From contig CAZVAR010000061.1 in NCBI GenBank assembly GCA_964625225.1, forward strand, positions 1 through 20,695: DNA of 20,695 nucleotides, written 5' to 3'. The first letter of the stretch is position 1. The number at the start of each line of letters is the position of its first letter. Origin of the DNA: CAZVAR01 sp964625225 (GTDB lineage: Bacteria; Pseudomonadota; Alphaproteobacteria; JAJUGE01). The notes beneath the pieces are model-generated. The model was given only the letters and a program-made list of their open reading frames with translations, made no database searches and was not told the origin of the DNA. The translations under genes were made by a program, and so were the position numbers. This document shows positions 5,851 to 14,251 of this stretch, piece by piece.

Positions 5851-7917
5851 GTGACAAGCTGGAAAGCGCTCGGTCTCAGCAAGGGCGAGGCTTACGATCG
5901 CTCGGCCGACACGCCGGTCAACGGATCGCGGACGCCCACGATCGGCGACGTCCTGGACCGCCGGTATGGGCGTCGCGACCTTCTCAAGGGTGCGCTGGCG
6001 GTGACCGCCGCCTCGACCCTGGCCGGATCCCTCGCCGGCGCGGTACGCCCGGCGCGGGCTGCGGACGCCGGCATGCCGTTCGACTTCGAGGAAATCGCGC
6101 ACGGCGTAGACGAGACACATCACGTCGCTCCGGGCTACGACGCCGACATCCTCATCCGCTGGGGCGATCCCGTGCTGCCCGGCGCCCCGGGCTTCGAGCC
6201 GGCGAACCAGACGGCCGCGGCCCAGGAGAGACAGTTCGGCTACAACAACGATTATGTCGGCTATGTCGGCCTGCCGCTCGGCTCGGACAATTCCGAGCAC
6301 GGCTTGCTCTGCGTCAATCACGAATATACCGACCACGAGCTGATGTTTCCGGGCGTCGGCGATGGAGCGGCATTCGAGGGGATCACGCGGGCGATGGTGG
6401 ATACCGAGATGGCGGCGCACGGCGCCAGCATCGTGGAGGTCCGGCGCGGCGCGGACGGCAAGTGGCGGGTCGTGCCCGACGGTCGCTACAACCGCCGCAT
6501 CACGGCGCTCTCCACGCCGATGCGGATCTCCGGCCCGGCTGCCGGCCACGACCGTATGAAGACCCGGACCGACCGCAGCGGCGTCGAGGTCATCGGCATG
6601 ATCAACAATTGTGCCGGCGGCATGACGCCGTGGGGAACCTTTCTGTCCGCCGAAGAGAACTTCAACGGCTATTTCTGGAGCGATCCGGTCGGTGTCGGCG
6701 ACGAAACGCCGGGTGCAGGCTCCGAGAGCACGAAGACCGGCGACAAGCCCGACGACCTCGCCGGCCACCCGGAGGAGCGGAACTACCGGCGCTACGGCAT
6801 TCCGGGCCGCTGGTATGCCTGGGGCAGGTTTCATGACCGCTTCGACATCCGCAAGGAGCCGAACGAAGCGAACCGGTTCGGCTGGATCGTCGAGATCGAT
6901 CCCTTCGATCCGCGCTCGATGCCGGTGAAGCGCACCGCCCTCGGCCGCTTCAAGCATGAAGGCGCAGGCCCGATCCTCAACGGCGACGGCCGCGTGGTCG
7001 TCTATATGGGGGACGATGAGCGGTTCGAATATCTGTAAAAGTTCGTGAGCGACGGACGGTTCGACCCGGGTGACCGCGCCGCGAACATGGCTCTGCTCGA
7101 CAGCGGTACGCTCTACGTCGCCCGCTTCGAGGCCGACGGGAGCCTTGCCTGGCTGCCCCTGGTACACGGCCATGGGCCGCTCACGGCGGAGAACGGCTTT
7201 GGCAGCCAGGCCGACGTGCTGATCGAAGCGCGATACGCGGCGGACCTGCTCGGCGCCACGCCCATGGATCGCCCCGAAGACGTCGAGCCGAACCCGAGAT
7301 CGGGCAAGGTCTATCTCATGCTGACCAACAACAGCCGCCGGACGCCGGAACAGGTCGATGCCGCCAATCCCCGCGCCGGCAATCGCTTCGGACACATCAT
7401 CGAGATCACGCCCCGCGCCGGAGACCACGCGGCGGTCGAAGCGCGCTGGGACCTGCTGGTCCGCTGCGGCGACCCGGCGAAACCGGATGCGGATGCCCGC
7501 TGGCATCCGGAGACTTCCGCAAACGGGTGGTTTGCCTCGCCCGACAATTGCGCGATCGATCCGCAAGGTCGACTTTGGGTGACCACCGACCAAGGCGAGG
7601 GCTGGGCGCTGAGCGGCACCGCCGACGGCGTCTGGGTGCTCGGCACGGGCGGCGAAGCCCGCGGCCTGGGCCGCATGTTCTTCCGGGTACCGGTGGGCGC
7701 CGAGATGTGCGGCCCGTGCTTCACTCCGGACGGCAGGACCTTGTTCGTGGCGGTGCAGCATCCGGCCAGCGACGGCGTGCAGAACTATGCGCCGTTCGGC
7801 CGCAAATCCACCTTTGAGGACCCGGCGACGCGCTGGCCCGACTTTGCCGAGGGCATGCCCCCGCGCCCCTCGGTGGTCGCGATAACGCGGAGGGACGGCG
7901 GCCCGATCGGCGGCTGA
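5851..7917 (+). pseudogene. phoX: PhoX-family Tat-exported phosphatase, interrupted by in-frame TAA at codon 396
   Basis: Read through, the frame has 688 sense positions, normal for the PhoX (DUF839) phosphatase family, which releases phosphate from organic esters in the periplasm using calcium and iron. The GTG at 5851 follows AAGGAGG. A twin-arginine signal is at 41-48 (GRRDLLKG) with likely cleavage after ARA70. Family blocks before the stop are CVNHEYTDHELMF, INNCAGGMTPWGTFLSAEENF (Cys254, probable iron ligand) and FKHEGAGP. After the stop come ADVLIEARYAADLLGATPMDRPEDVEPNP, LMLTNN, SPDNCAIDPQGRLWVTTDQGEG and FVAVQHP. The TAA at 7036-7038 sits between ERFEYL and KFVSDGRF, where relatives usually have an aromatic residue, probably Tyr. 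A nonsense mutation or base error is likeliest. A GTG at 7045 could restart the C-terminal part but lacks a good ribosome site, and that part alone would have no export signal. Confidence 0.85.
7036..7038 (+). other. in-frame TAA within phoX
   Basis: The frame is the same before and after, so one base change (TAC or TAT to TAA) explains it. TAA is not a selenocysteine or pyrrolysine codon and is followed by A, an efficient stop context. No special downstream structure was seen. Confidence 0.9.
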
Positions 7918-7926
7918 GGCAGAGGA

Positions 7927-7948
7927 GGGGCGGCCATATGGCCGCCCC
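7927..7948. terminator. bidirectional hairpin between phoX and the PG-binding gene
   Basis: GGGGCGGCC (7927-7935) pairs with GGCCGCCCC (7940-7948) around ATAT. It lies 9 nt after the phoX stop and about 30 nt after the stop of the convergent gene. No T-run follows on either strand. Confidence 0.6.
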
Positions 7949-7979
7949 GCCCCATCTCGGTGAGAACAGGGACGCGGGG

Positions 7980-9239
7980 TTACGGTCCGGTCTCGCCGAG
8001 GTTCCGGAGGAACCGTCGCATGTCGGGCTGCGGGTCGTTGCCGTTCGGTCCGCTCCGCGCGGCGGCCCGGACATCCGAGCGCTCGATATGGGCGAGCAGC
8101 GCTTGCGACGGCTGCCCATCGATGGGCAGCCCCGCGGACCGCTGATAATCGCGGATCGCGGCGCTGGTCCCGGCGTCGAGGATGCCGTCGACCGCGGGCA
8201 CCGCATAGCCGCGGCTGCGCAGCGCCCGCTCCACGTCCCGCACCAGATCGGAAGCCATCATCCCGCCCTGCCCACGATCCGAGATCCGCAGGCTGGCCAG
8301 CAGGTCGACGCTGGCCTCGCCCGTCTGCGGCATTCGCATGGCCGCCTGATAGCTGCGGATGGCTGCTTCGGTCGGTCCGTCCAATGTTCCGTCGACCTCG
8401 CCGGCGTAGAAGCCGCGTTGCTTCAGTTCCGCCTGGATGTCCCGCACGAGCGCGCGATCGCCGTCCGGTGCGACCGCGGCTTGCGACGTCGCCGCACCGC
8501 GCAGGCCCGCGAGCAGGGACTCCGAAGGATCGCCGGTGACCGGCAGCCCGGCATCCGACTGGTAGGCACGAATGGCGGACCGGGTTTTAGGACCCAGCAC
8601 TCCGTCGGCCGGGCCGGCGTCGTAGCCGCGCCGGTTCAATTCGTCCTGAATCGACCTGACGAGCTGGAGGCGGTCGGGGCCCTGCTGCGGGCCGCTTGCC
8701 CGCATGTGCGCCAGCAGCGCCGCGCTGGGCTGACCGGTCACGGCCATGCCGGCGTCCGCCTGGTACTGCATGATCGCGTTGCGCGTCTGCGCGTCGAGGT
8801 CTCCGGTGACGGCGTCGATGGTGTAGCCGCGCCGGCGCAGCTCGGACTGAACGGCGGTGGTTGCTTCCCGCGAAGGCTGCGCGACATCGGCCGACGCCGT
8901 GCCCGCACCGGCCTGCGCGGGTTCGGCGGCGGCTGCCAGGAGGCGGTCGTAAAGCGTGGCGCTCGGCTCACCGGTCACCGGGAGGCCGTTCGCCGCCTGG
9001 AACTCGCGGACCGCGCCGCGCGTGCGCGGGCCGACCCGGCCGTCGGGAATGCCGGCCTCGTAGCCCAGAACGTTGAGGGCTTCCTGAAGATTCCGGATCG
9101 AGTAGACCGGCGACAATCCTGCCGGTTCGCCGGCCTCCGAGGCGGCCACGCCGGGCGAGGTGTATTGGGCGGTGGCCGGCGCCGCCACCGGACCGAGGCC
9201 GCAACAGATTGCACCGACTAGGGCAGGGTAGCGCAGCAT
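7980..9239 (-). CDS. secreted protein of five peptidoglycan-binding (PG_binding_1) repeats
   Basis: The 419-residue protein has an N-terminal signal peptide (about 1-24, ending APATA) followed by five repeats of the PG_binding_1 type. Their core pattern is LQ-x-EL-x-x-RGY, then DG-x-LGP-x-TR-x-AIR-x-YQ, then AGLPVTG-x-PS-x-x-LL. The repeats begin near residues 46, 126, 193, 264 and 331, with Ala/Gln/Gly-rich linkers. A short polar tail (388-419) follows and no hydrolase domain is present. Such repeats bind peptidoglycan or act as targeting modules; the role here is unknown. The ATG at 9239 follows GGAGG. The frame stays open upstream into ccmI, but that part has no homology. It is on the ccm strand, 104 nt after ccmI, so partial co-transcription is possible. 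Confidence 0.88.
   Translation of the reverse strand: MLRYPALVGAICCGLGPVAAPATAQYTSPGVAASEAGEPAGLSPVYSIRNLQEALNVLGYEAGIPDGRVGPRTRGAVREFQAANGLPVTGEPSATLYDRLLAAAAEPAQAGAGTASADVAQPSREATTAVQSELRRRGYTIDAVTGDLDAQTRNAIMQYQADAGMAVTGQPSAALLAHMRASGPQQGPDRLQLVRSIQDELNRRGYDAGPADGVLGPKTRSAIRAYQSDAGLPVTGDPSESLLAGLRGAATSQAAVAPDGDRALVRDIQAELKQRGFYAGEVDGTLDGPTEAAIRSYQAAMRMPQTGEASVDLLASLRISDRGQGGMMASDLVRDVERALRSRGYAVPAVDGILDAGTSAAIRDYQRSAGLPIDGQPSQALLAHIERSDVRAAARSGPNGNDPQPDMRRFLRNLGETGP
8079..9104 (-). repeat. five degenerate tandem peptidoglycan-binding repeats in the coding sequence
   Basis: The repeats are visible at protein level with a spacing of about 67-80 residues. They have diverged at DNA level, so this is old domain duplication, not a recent DNA repeat. 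The third repeat is the closest to the general pattern; the fourth lacks the usual TR before AIR and has TE-A-AIR. Confidence 0.85.
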
Positions 9240-9260
9240 TCCCGTCCTCCGTTCGCGCTG

Positions 9261-9318
9261 CGCGCACGATTGCGATGCCGTGCGCGAGGCTGGAGCTAGA
9301 ACCGGCAGGGCTCCGGTT
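9261..9318 (-). terminator. two small hairpins after ccmI
   Basis: Arms 9261-9268/9279-9286 (8 bp, 10-nt loop) and 9300-9305/9313-9318 (6 bp, 7-nt loop) lie in the 104-bp gap between the ccmI stop and the next start. They may weaken read-through from the ccm operon into the PG-binding gene. Neither has a T-run. Confidence 0.3.
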
Positions 9319-9343
9319 TGTTCCCCGAAGGCGAGGCCGCGGC

Positions 9344-10579
9344 TCAGGAGCGGCCTTCGATCGTCAGCAGCCGCTCCTCCAGCTCGCGACGTTCGGGTGA
9401 ACCGGCCGGAAGCCGCTCGATCTCCCCCCGCCAGATCGCTGCCGCCTTCCCGAAAGCCTCCTTCGCCCGCACCGGGTCGCCCAGCACGGTGTAGGCGCGG
9501 CCCAGCCGCGCCCAACCCTCGGCATCGTCGGGCTGCGCGGCCAACCGCCCAGCCAGCCGCTCGACCATCCCTCGGATGAAGGCCTCCCGCTCCTCGGGCG
9601 ACATTCGCGCCGCGGCCTCGACCGCGGCAGGGGGCGGCGCGCCGGGAGCGGCCGGCTCCGCCTCGATCGAACCGGACGGCCGCTCCGGCGCGACCGACGC
9701 CGGATCGACGGAGAGCTCGGCCGCAACCCGGCCGATCTGCGCCCGCAGCGCCGGCAGCCAAGGTGCATCGGCCGGTGAATCCAGCTCGATGCCGCGCCAG
9801 AGCGCCAGCGCGCCCCGGAAGTCGCCCCGCTGCGCGCGCTCCGTGGCGAGATAGTGGCGCGCCTTGACTTGCCCCGGGTCGCGTGCCGCGTGCTCGAACA
9901 GCTCCCCGGCCTCGGGTGTCACGATGCCGCCTTCGGCAAGCACCAGGGCTTCGCCGAGGTCGGCCAGCAGGTCCGGTGGGGCCGCCTCGCGCCCGCCTGC
10001 GGCAGCGACGCCGCGGCGCAAGGCGGCGAGGCTGTCCGCCTCACGCCCCAGCAGCAGGTAGGCGCGGCCGAGCATCATCCAGCCGCGGGGATCGTCCGGC
10101 TGCTGTTCCAGGTGGACGGCGAGCTGCTCCGCGAGCCGGGCGAACTCGGCCGATTCCGCTTGCTGACCCGGCATGACGTTGCGGGCGGAGAGCGCGACGT
10201 CCGGCAGCTCCGGTGCGCCGAGCGACAGATAAACGAGCAAGGCACCGGCCGGGACCAGCATCGCGACGACCAGCGCCAACCCGCGCGCCGGCCCGGGTCC
10301 CGCCGCGGGCGTCGGCTCCGACGCATCGGCGCCCGGTGCGCCACCCGCCCGCAGCATGCGACGCTCGATCTCCAGACGTGCCGCGGCCGCCTGCTCGGGC
10401 TCGAGCAGGCCACGGTCGAGATCGCGTTGCAGCTCGGAGAGCTGGTCCCGGTAGACGGCCAGATCGTGGGCCCGATCCTGCGCCGCGTCCCGAGCGCGAC
10501 GCAGCAGCGGCAGCAGCAGCAGTCCGACCGTAAGCGCCGTGACCAGACCGATCGCAATCCAGGTGAGGCCGGGCATCAT
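9344..10579 (-). CDS. ccmI: cytochrome c maturation protein CcmI
   Basis: The 411-residue protein has the CcmI layout. A first membrane helix (about 5-26) is followed by a cytoplasmic coiled segment with the family-typical VYRDQLSELQRDLDRGLLEPEQAAAARLEIERRML. A second helix (about 99-120) precedes a long periplasmic part with TPR-like repeats (DDPRGWMMLGRAYLLLGREADSLAAL; DDAEGWARLGRAYTVLGDPVRAKEAF). CcmI holds apocytochrome c for the haem ligation complex with CcmF and CcmH. The start ATG overlaps the ccmH stop (ATGA). It is the last gene of the operon. The ccmI homologue in gamma-proteobacteria is often fused to ccmH; here the two are separate, as is usual in alphaproteobacteria. Confidence 0.95.
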   Translation of the reverse strand: MMPGLTWIAIGLVTALTVGLLLLPLLRRARDAAQDRAHDLAVYRDQLSELQRDLDRGLLEPEQAAAARLEIERRMLRAGGAPGADASEPTPAAGPGPARGLALVVAMLVPAGALLVYLSLGAPELPDVALSARNVMPGQQAESAEFARLAEQLAVHLEQQPDDPRGWMMLGRAYLLLGREADSLAALRRGVAAAGGREAAPPDLLADLGEALVLAEGGIVTPEAGELFEHAARDPGQVKARHYLATERAQRGDFRGALALWRGIELDSPADAPWLPALRAQIGRVAAELSVDPASVAPERPSGSIEAEPAAPGAPPPAAVEAAARMSPEEREAFIRGMVERLAGRLAAQPDDAEGWARLGRAYTVLGDPVRAKEAFGKAAAIWRGEIERLPAGSPERRELEERLLTIEGRS

Positions 10580-11058
10580 CCGTTGCGCGGCTCTTCGAGG
10601 AGCTCGGCCATCCGCCTGCGCTCCGCCTCGGTGAGCGGCGGCGGCTCCGACGCGGTTCCGCCGCGCCGACGGTAGAACAGAACCAGCGCCGCCGCGCCGA
10701 TCAGCACCAGCAGCAGCGGTCCGAACCAGAGCAGCCAGGTCTCCGGCTTGAGCGGCGGTCGCATGAGAACGAAATCGCCGTAGCGCGCCTGCATGTAGCG
10801 GAGGATCTCGGCGTCGCTGTCGCCGGCGCGGATCCGCGCGCGCACCAGCATGCGCAGGTCGCGTGCAAGATCGGCATCGGAATCATCGATCGACTGATTC
10901 TGGCAGACGAGGCAGCGCAGCTGTTTTCCGAGTGCGCGGGCACGCTCCTCCAGTGCCGGGTCCGCGAGCGCCTCCTCGGGGCCGACGGCGGTGGACGGTG
11001 CGGCGACGACCAGCGGGGAGGCCAGCAGGGCGACGGCCAGCAGCACGCGGCGGATCAC
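10576..11058 (-). CDS. ccmH: cytochrome c maturation thiol reductase CcmH (CcmL-type)
   Basis: This 160-residue membrane-anchored protein has an N-terminal signal peptide (about 1-24). The hallmark RCLVCQNQSI motif follows, with redox Cys49 and Cys52, then YMQARYGDFVLMRPPLKPETWLLWFGP and a C-terminal membrane helix (about 107-130). It keeps the CxxCH thiols of apocytochrome c reduced for haem attachment, receiving electrons from CcmG. It overlaps ccmG at its start and ccmI at its end, both by the 4-bp ATGA pattern, so translation is probably coupled. Confidence 0.97.
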   Translation of the reverse strand: MIRRVLLAVALLASPLVVAAPSTAVGPEEALADPALEERARALGKQLRCLVCQNQSIDDSDADLARDLRMLVRARIRAGDSDAEILRYMQARYGDFVLMRPPLKPETWLLWFGPLLLVLIGAAALVLFYRRRGGTASEPPPLTEAERRRMAELLEEPRNG

Positions 11059-11606
11059 CCTCGCAGCTCCTTCAGCAGCGGCAGCAACCTGTCCTCGACT
11101 TCACCGGGATGCAGCGGACCGGCGAAGCGGTAGCGAATGATGCCGGCACCGTCGACGACGAAGGTCTCCGGCACGCCGTAGACGCCCCATTCGATGGCGA
11201 CCCGGCCATCGCGGTCGGCGCCGATCCGTGCATACGGATCGCCGAGCCGTTGCAGCCACGCGAGTGCCTCCTCGGGCTTGTCCTTGTAATTGATGGCATG
11301 GACGGTGGTCCCGGTCTCCTCGGCGATCCGGGTCAGCAGCGGGTGCTCGGCGCGACAGGGAATGCACCAGGAGGCGAACACGTTCACCAAGACCACCTCC
11401 CCAGCCGTCAGGTTGGCCGTGCGGAGGCCCGGGTCGGTGGCGGCCGTCTCCCGCCCCGGCAGCGGTGGCAGCGCGAATTCCGGTACCGGCTTGCCGATCA
11501 GCGCCGAGGGAAGCTGCTGCGGATCCCGGCCGAGCCCAAGATAGAAGTAGAACGCCACGCCGAGAAAGGCGACGAGCGGTAGAAGGTAGAGCAGCCGGCG
11601 CGCCAT
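11055..11606 (-). CDS. ccmG: periplasmic thiol:disulfide oxidoreductase CcmG/DsbE
   Basis: The 183-residue protein is a membrane-anchored thioredoxin fold. An N-terminal anchor helix (about 4-24) is followed by the active site FASWCIPCRAEHP (Cys81, Cys84) and the cis-proline loop GVYGVPETFVVD (Pro146). The Gly-Val-x-Gly-Val-Pro-Glu pattern is typical of CcmG/DsbE, which passes reductant from the inner-membrane carrier to CcmH or apocytochrome c. It lies 4 nt after ccmF and overlaps ccmH by 4 bp. Confidence 0.97.
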   Translation of the reverse strand: MARRLLYLLPLVAFLGVAFYFYLGLGRDPQQLPSALIGKPVPEFALPPLPGRETAATDPGLRTANLTAGEVVLVNVFASWCIPCRAEHPLLTRIAEETGTTVHAINYKDKPEEALAWLQRLGDPYARIGADRDGRVAIEWGVYGVPETFVVDGAGIIRYRFAGPLHPGEVEDRLLPLLKELRG

Positions 11607-11610
11607 CGCC

Positions 11611-13596
11611 TCACCCCGCGGGGACCGGCAGGGTGGACGCCGCGCGGCGCTTGGCCGGGGCGCCGACCCGGTGGCGGCGGTCGGTCAGCGAGAGGCAGCC
11701 GCCGAGCACCATTACCACCGCACCGATCCAGATCCAGGGCACCAGCGGATTGTGGTAGAGGCGTACGGTCCAGCCCTGTGCGTCGTCGCCCTCGCCGATC
11801 ACGGCATAAAGGTCGGCGAGCCAGGTCGTATGGATGGCGGCCTCGGTCGTGGTCTGGCGCTCGACAGGATAGGTACGCCTTTCCGGGCTCAACATCGCGA
11901 CCGCCCTGCCGTTGCGCTCGACCGCGAAGCGGCCGACCAGGGTGCGGTAGTTCGGCCCGGCCTCCTCGTGGACACCGTCAAAACGGAACTCATAACCGGC
12001 GAGCGTCGCGGTCTCGCCGGGCCGCATGGAGCGAATCAGCTCCGATTGCCAGGCGGACGAGGCGGTCACACCGGCCACGACGAGCGCCAGTCCCGCATGC
12101 GCGACGGACATGCCGTAGCTCGCGCGCGGCAGATGGCGGGCGCGCCGCCAGACCTCGGCCGGCGATGCCCGCAGCAGCTTGACGCGCTCCGCCCACTCGA
12201 TCAGAACGCCGGCCAGAAGCCAGGCGGCGAGCCCCATTCCTACCGCTGCCAGCGCGACGCGCCCGTCGGTGACGGCGAGCGCTCCGACCGTCACCGCCAG
12301 CGCGACGACGAGCGCAACCCAGAGCCGGCTCAGCACGCCACGCAGATCGCCGCGCTTCCAGGCGAGCATCGGCCCGACCGCGGCCGCCAGGATCACGGGC
12401 GCCATCAGCGGAAGGAAGGTGGCATTGAAGAAGGGCGGGCCGACCGAGACCTTGCCGGCGCCGACGGCATCGAGGAAGAGCGGGTACAACGTCCCGAGAA
12501 ACACCGTCCCGGTGGCGGTCGCCAGCAGCAGGTTGTTCAGGACGAGACTGCCCTCGCGCGAGATCGGCGCAAACAGCCCGCCGCCTTGGAGCGTCGGCGC
12601 CCGCACGGCGTAGAGCGTCAGCGACCCGCCGACCGCGATCACCAGAAGGACCAGGATGAACACGCCGCGCGCGGGGTCGGTCGCGAAGGCATGGACCGAG
12701 GTCAGCACGCCCGAGCGCACAAGGAAGGTGCCCATCAGGCTGAGCGAAAAGGCCAGGATCGCCAGCAGGATGGTCCAGTTCTTCAGAGCATCGCGCTTCT
12801 CGACGACGACCGCCGAATGGAGCAGCGCCGTGGCGGCCAGCCAGGGCATGAATGAGGCGTTCTCGACCGGATCCCAGAACCAGAACCCGCCCCAGCCCAG
12901 TTCGTAATAGGCCCACCAGCTACCCATCGCGATGCCGAGGGTCAGGCCGCACCAGGCCGCCAGCGTCCAAGGCCGCACCCATCGCGCCCAGGCCGCGTCC
13001 ACCCGGCCTTCGATCAGCGCCGCGACGGCGAAAGCGAAGGCGATCGACAGGCCGACATAGCCGAAATAGAGGAAGGGCGGGTGGAAGGCGAGGCCGGGGT
13101 CCTGCAGCAGCGGATTGAGTCCGCGCCCGTCCGGGGGCGGCGGCCAGACCCGCTCGAACGGGTTCGAGGTGAACAGGATGAACAGCAGAAACCCGACGCC
13201 GATCATCGCCTGAACCGCAAGCACCCGCGCCCGCAGGGCCGAGGGCAGATTGCGGCCGAACACGGCTACCATGGCGCCGAACAGGGCCAGGATCAGCAGC
13301 CAGAGCAGCAGCGAGCCTTCGTGATTCCCCCAAACTCCGGAAATCTTGTAGAGCAGCGGCTTCGCCGAATGGGAATTGGCGGCGACATTCAGGACCGAAA
13401 AATCGGAGACGACGTAGGCATGCATCAGGGCCAGAAAGGCCGTGCCGGTCAACAGAAGCTGCGCGACCGCCGCATGCTGCGCGAAGCTCATCAGCACCTG
13501 ACTGCCGCGCGCCGCACCGACCAGAGGCAGGCTCGCCTGAAGGATGCTCACCATCAGCGCCAGGGCAAGCGCGTAATGGCCGAGTTCGGTGATCAC
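11611..13596 (-). CDS. ccmF: cytochrome c haem lyase subunit CcmF
   Basis: The 661-residue polytopic inner-membrane protein carries the tryptophan-rich haem-handling motif WGGFWFWDPVENASFMPWL at about 235-253. Other conserved blocks are GVWGNHEGSLLLW (about 87-99), FHPPFLYFGYVG (about 171-182) and the FLVRSGVLTSVHAFA segment. CcmF with CcmH and CcmI takes haem from holo-CcmE and ligates it to apocytochrome c in the periplasm. Length matches the family (about 650). The ATG overlaps the end of ccmE by 4 bp. Confidence 0.98.
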   Translation of the reverse strand: MITELGHYALALALMVSILQASLPLVGAARGSQVLMSFAQHAAVAQLLLTGTAFLALMHAYVVSDFSVLNVAANSHSAKPLLYKISGVWGNHEGSLLLWLLILALFGAMVAVFGRNLPSALRARVLAVQAMIGVGFLLFILFTSNPFERVWPPPPDGRGLNPLLQDPGLAFHPPFLYFGYVGLSIAFAFAVAALIEGRVDAAWARWVRPWTLAAWCGLTLGIAMGSWWAYYELGWGGFWFWDPVENASFMPWLAATALLHSAVVVEKRDALKNWTILLAILAFSLSLMGTFLVRSGVLTSVHAFATDPARGVFILVLLVIAVGGSLTLYAVRAPTLQGGGLFAPISREGSLVLNNLLLATATGTVFLGTLYPLFLDAVGAGKVSVGPPFFNATFLPLMAPVILAAAVGPMLAWKRGDLRGVLSRLWVALVVALAVTVGALAVTDGRVALAAVGMGLAAWLLAGVLIEWAERVKLLRASPAEVWRRARHLPRASYGMSVAHAGLALVVAGVTASSAWQSELIRSMRPGETATLAGYEFRFDGVHEEAGPNYRTLVGRFAVERNGRAVAMLSPERRTYPVERQTTTEAAIHTTWLADLYAVIGEGDDAQGWTVRLYHNPLVPWIWIGAVVMVLGGCLSLTDRRHRVGAPAKRRAASTLPVPAG

Positions 13597-14039
13597 CGGC
13601 CTGCGCCCTCTTCCCAGTGCCCGGCCTTCCTCAGCCCCTCGGCCACGTCGGGCGGCATATAGTTTTCGTCGTGCTTCGCCAGCACTTCGTCGGCGATGAA
13701 AGTGCCGTCTTCGCCGAAGCTCCCCTGCGCGACCACACCTTGTCCCTCACGGAACAGGTCTGGGAGGATGCCGGTGTAGCTGACCGGCACGGCCCGCTCG
13801 AGGTCGGTGACGCGGAACCGGATCTCGGGGGAGCCTTGACGCCGCTCGACGCTATCGTTCTCGACCAGTCCGCCGAGCCGGATGCGTTGTCCGGGCTTCA
13901 CGTCGCGCGCCGCGACCTCGCTCGGTGTCACGAAGAAGACGAGATTGTCCTGGAAGGCGCTCAGTACGAGGCCCGCTGCCGCGCCGAGCATCAGCAGGCC
14001 GGCCGTGACCGCGTAGAGACGGCGGCGCTTACGTGTCAT
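13593..14039 (-). CDS. ccmE: haem chaperone CcmE
   Basis: This 148-residue protein has one N-terminal membrane anchor (about 8-28) and an OB-fold periplasmic domain. The haem-binding motif LAKHDENYMPP gives the covalent haem ligand His123 and the conserved Tyr127. It receives haem at the CcmC-CcmD complex and delivers it to CcmF. Its start overlaps ccmD by 11 bp and its stop overlaps ccmF by 4 bp. Confidence 0.98.
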   Translation of the reverse strand: MTRKRRRLYAVTAGLLMLGAAAGLVLSAFQDNLVFFVTPSEVAARDVKPGQRIRLGGLVENDSVERRQGSPEIRFRVTDLERAVPVSYTGILPDLFREGQGVVAQGSFGEDGTFIADEVLAKHDENYMPPDVAEGLRKAGHWEEGAGR

Positions 14040-14223
14040 CGGCGACGCTCACAGTGCGGCGAGGGCGTGCCCGCTCCAGGGCGGCAGCGGCCCGCTCGTT
14101 CTGGCGCAGCATGCGCAGGCTCGCGATCAACAGGGCGATCAGGACCATGGCGGTGATCCCGTAAGCGGGCCAGACGAAGGCCCAGTATCCGTCCATGTAC
14201 AGATAGTCGATCAACGTCTCCAT
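14029..14223 (-). CDS. ccmD: haem exporter subunit CcmD
   Basis: A small 64-residue membrane protein starts MDGYWAFVWPAYGIT-like after METLIDYLY, with one helix at about residues 14-36 and a charged, arginine-rich C-terminus. This is the normal CcmD pattern. It stabilises the CcmC-CcmE complex for holo-CcmE release. The frame continues upstream to 14277, but the ATG at 14223 gives the family length and the extension overlaps ccmC. Its ribosome site is weak, suggesting coupling to ccmC. Confidence 0.93.
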   Translation of the reverse strand: METLIDYLYMDGYWAFVWPAYGITAMVLIALLIASLRMLRQNERAAAALERARPRRTVSVADDT

Positions 14224-14251
14224 GGAGGCGGGTGTCCCGTGCGGCGGATCG

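Noticed and set aside
7036..7038. TAA in phoX as a recoded sense codon
   Set aside because: TAA is not a known Sec or Pyl codon, other genes end normally (the ccmD stop is TAA), the stop context is efficient and no downstream RNA element is visible.
4783..7761. 992-codon open frame on the minus strand spanning the CAP gene and antisense to phoX
   Set aside because: Only the first-described 323-residue CAP part has homology and a signal peptide. The rest is antisense to a phoX gene with clear motifs; long antisense frames are expected at this GC content.
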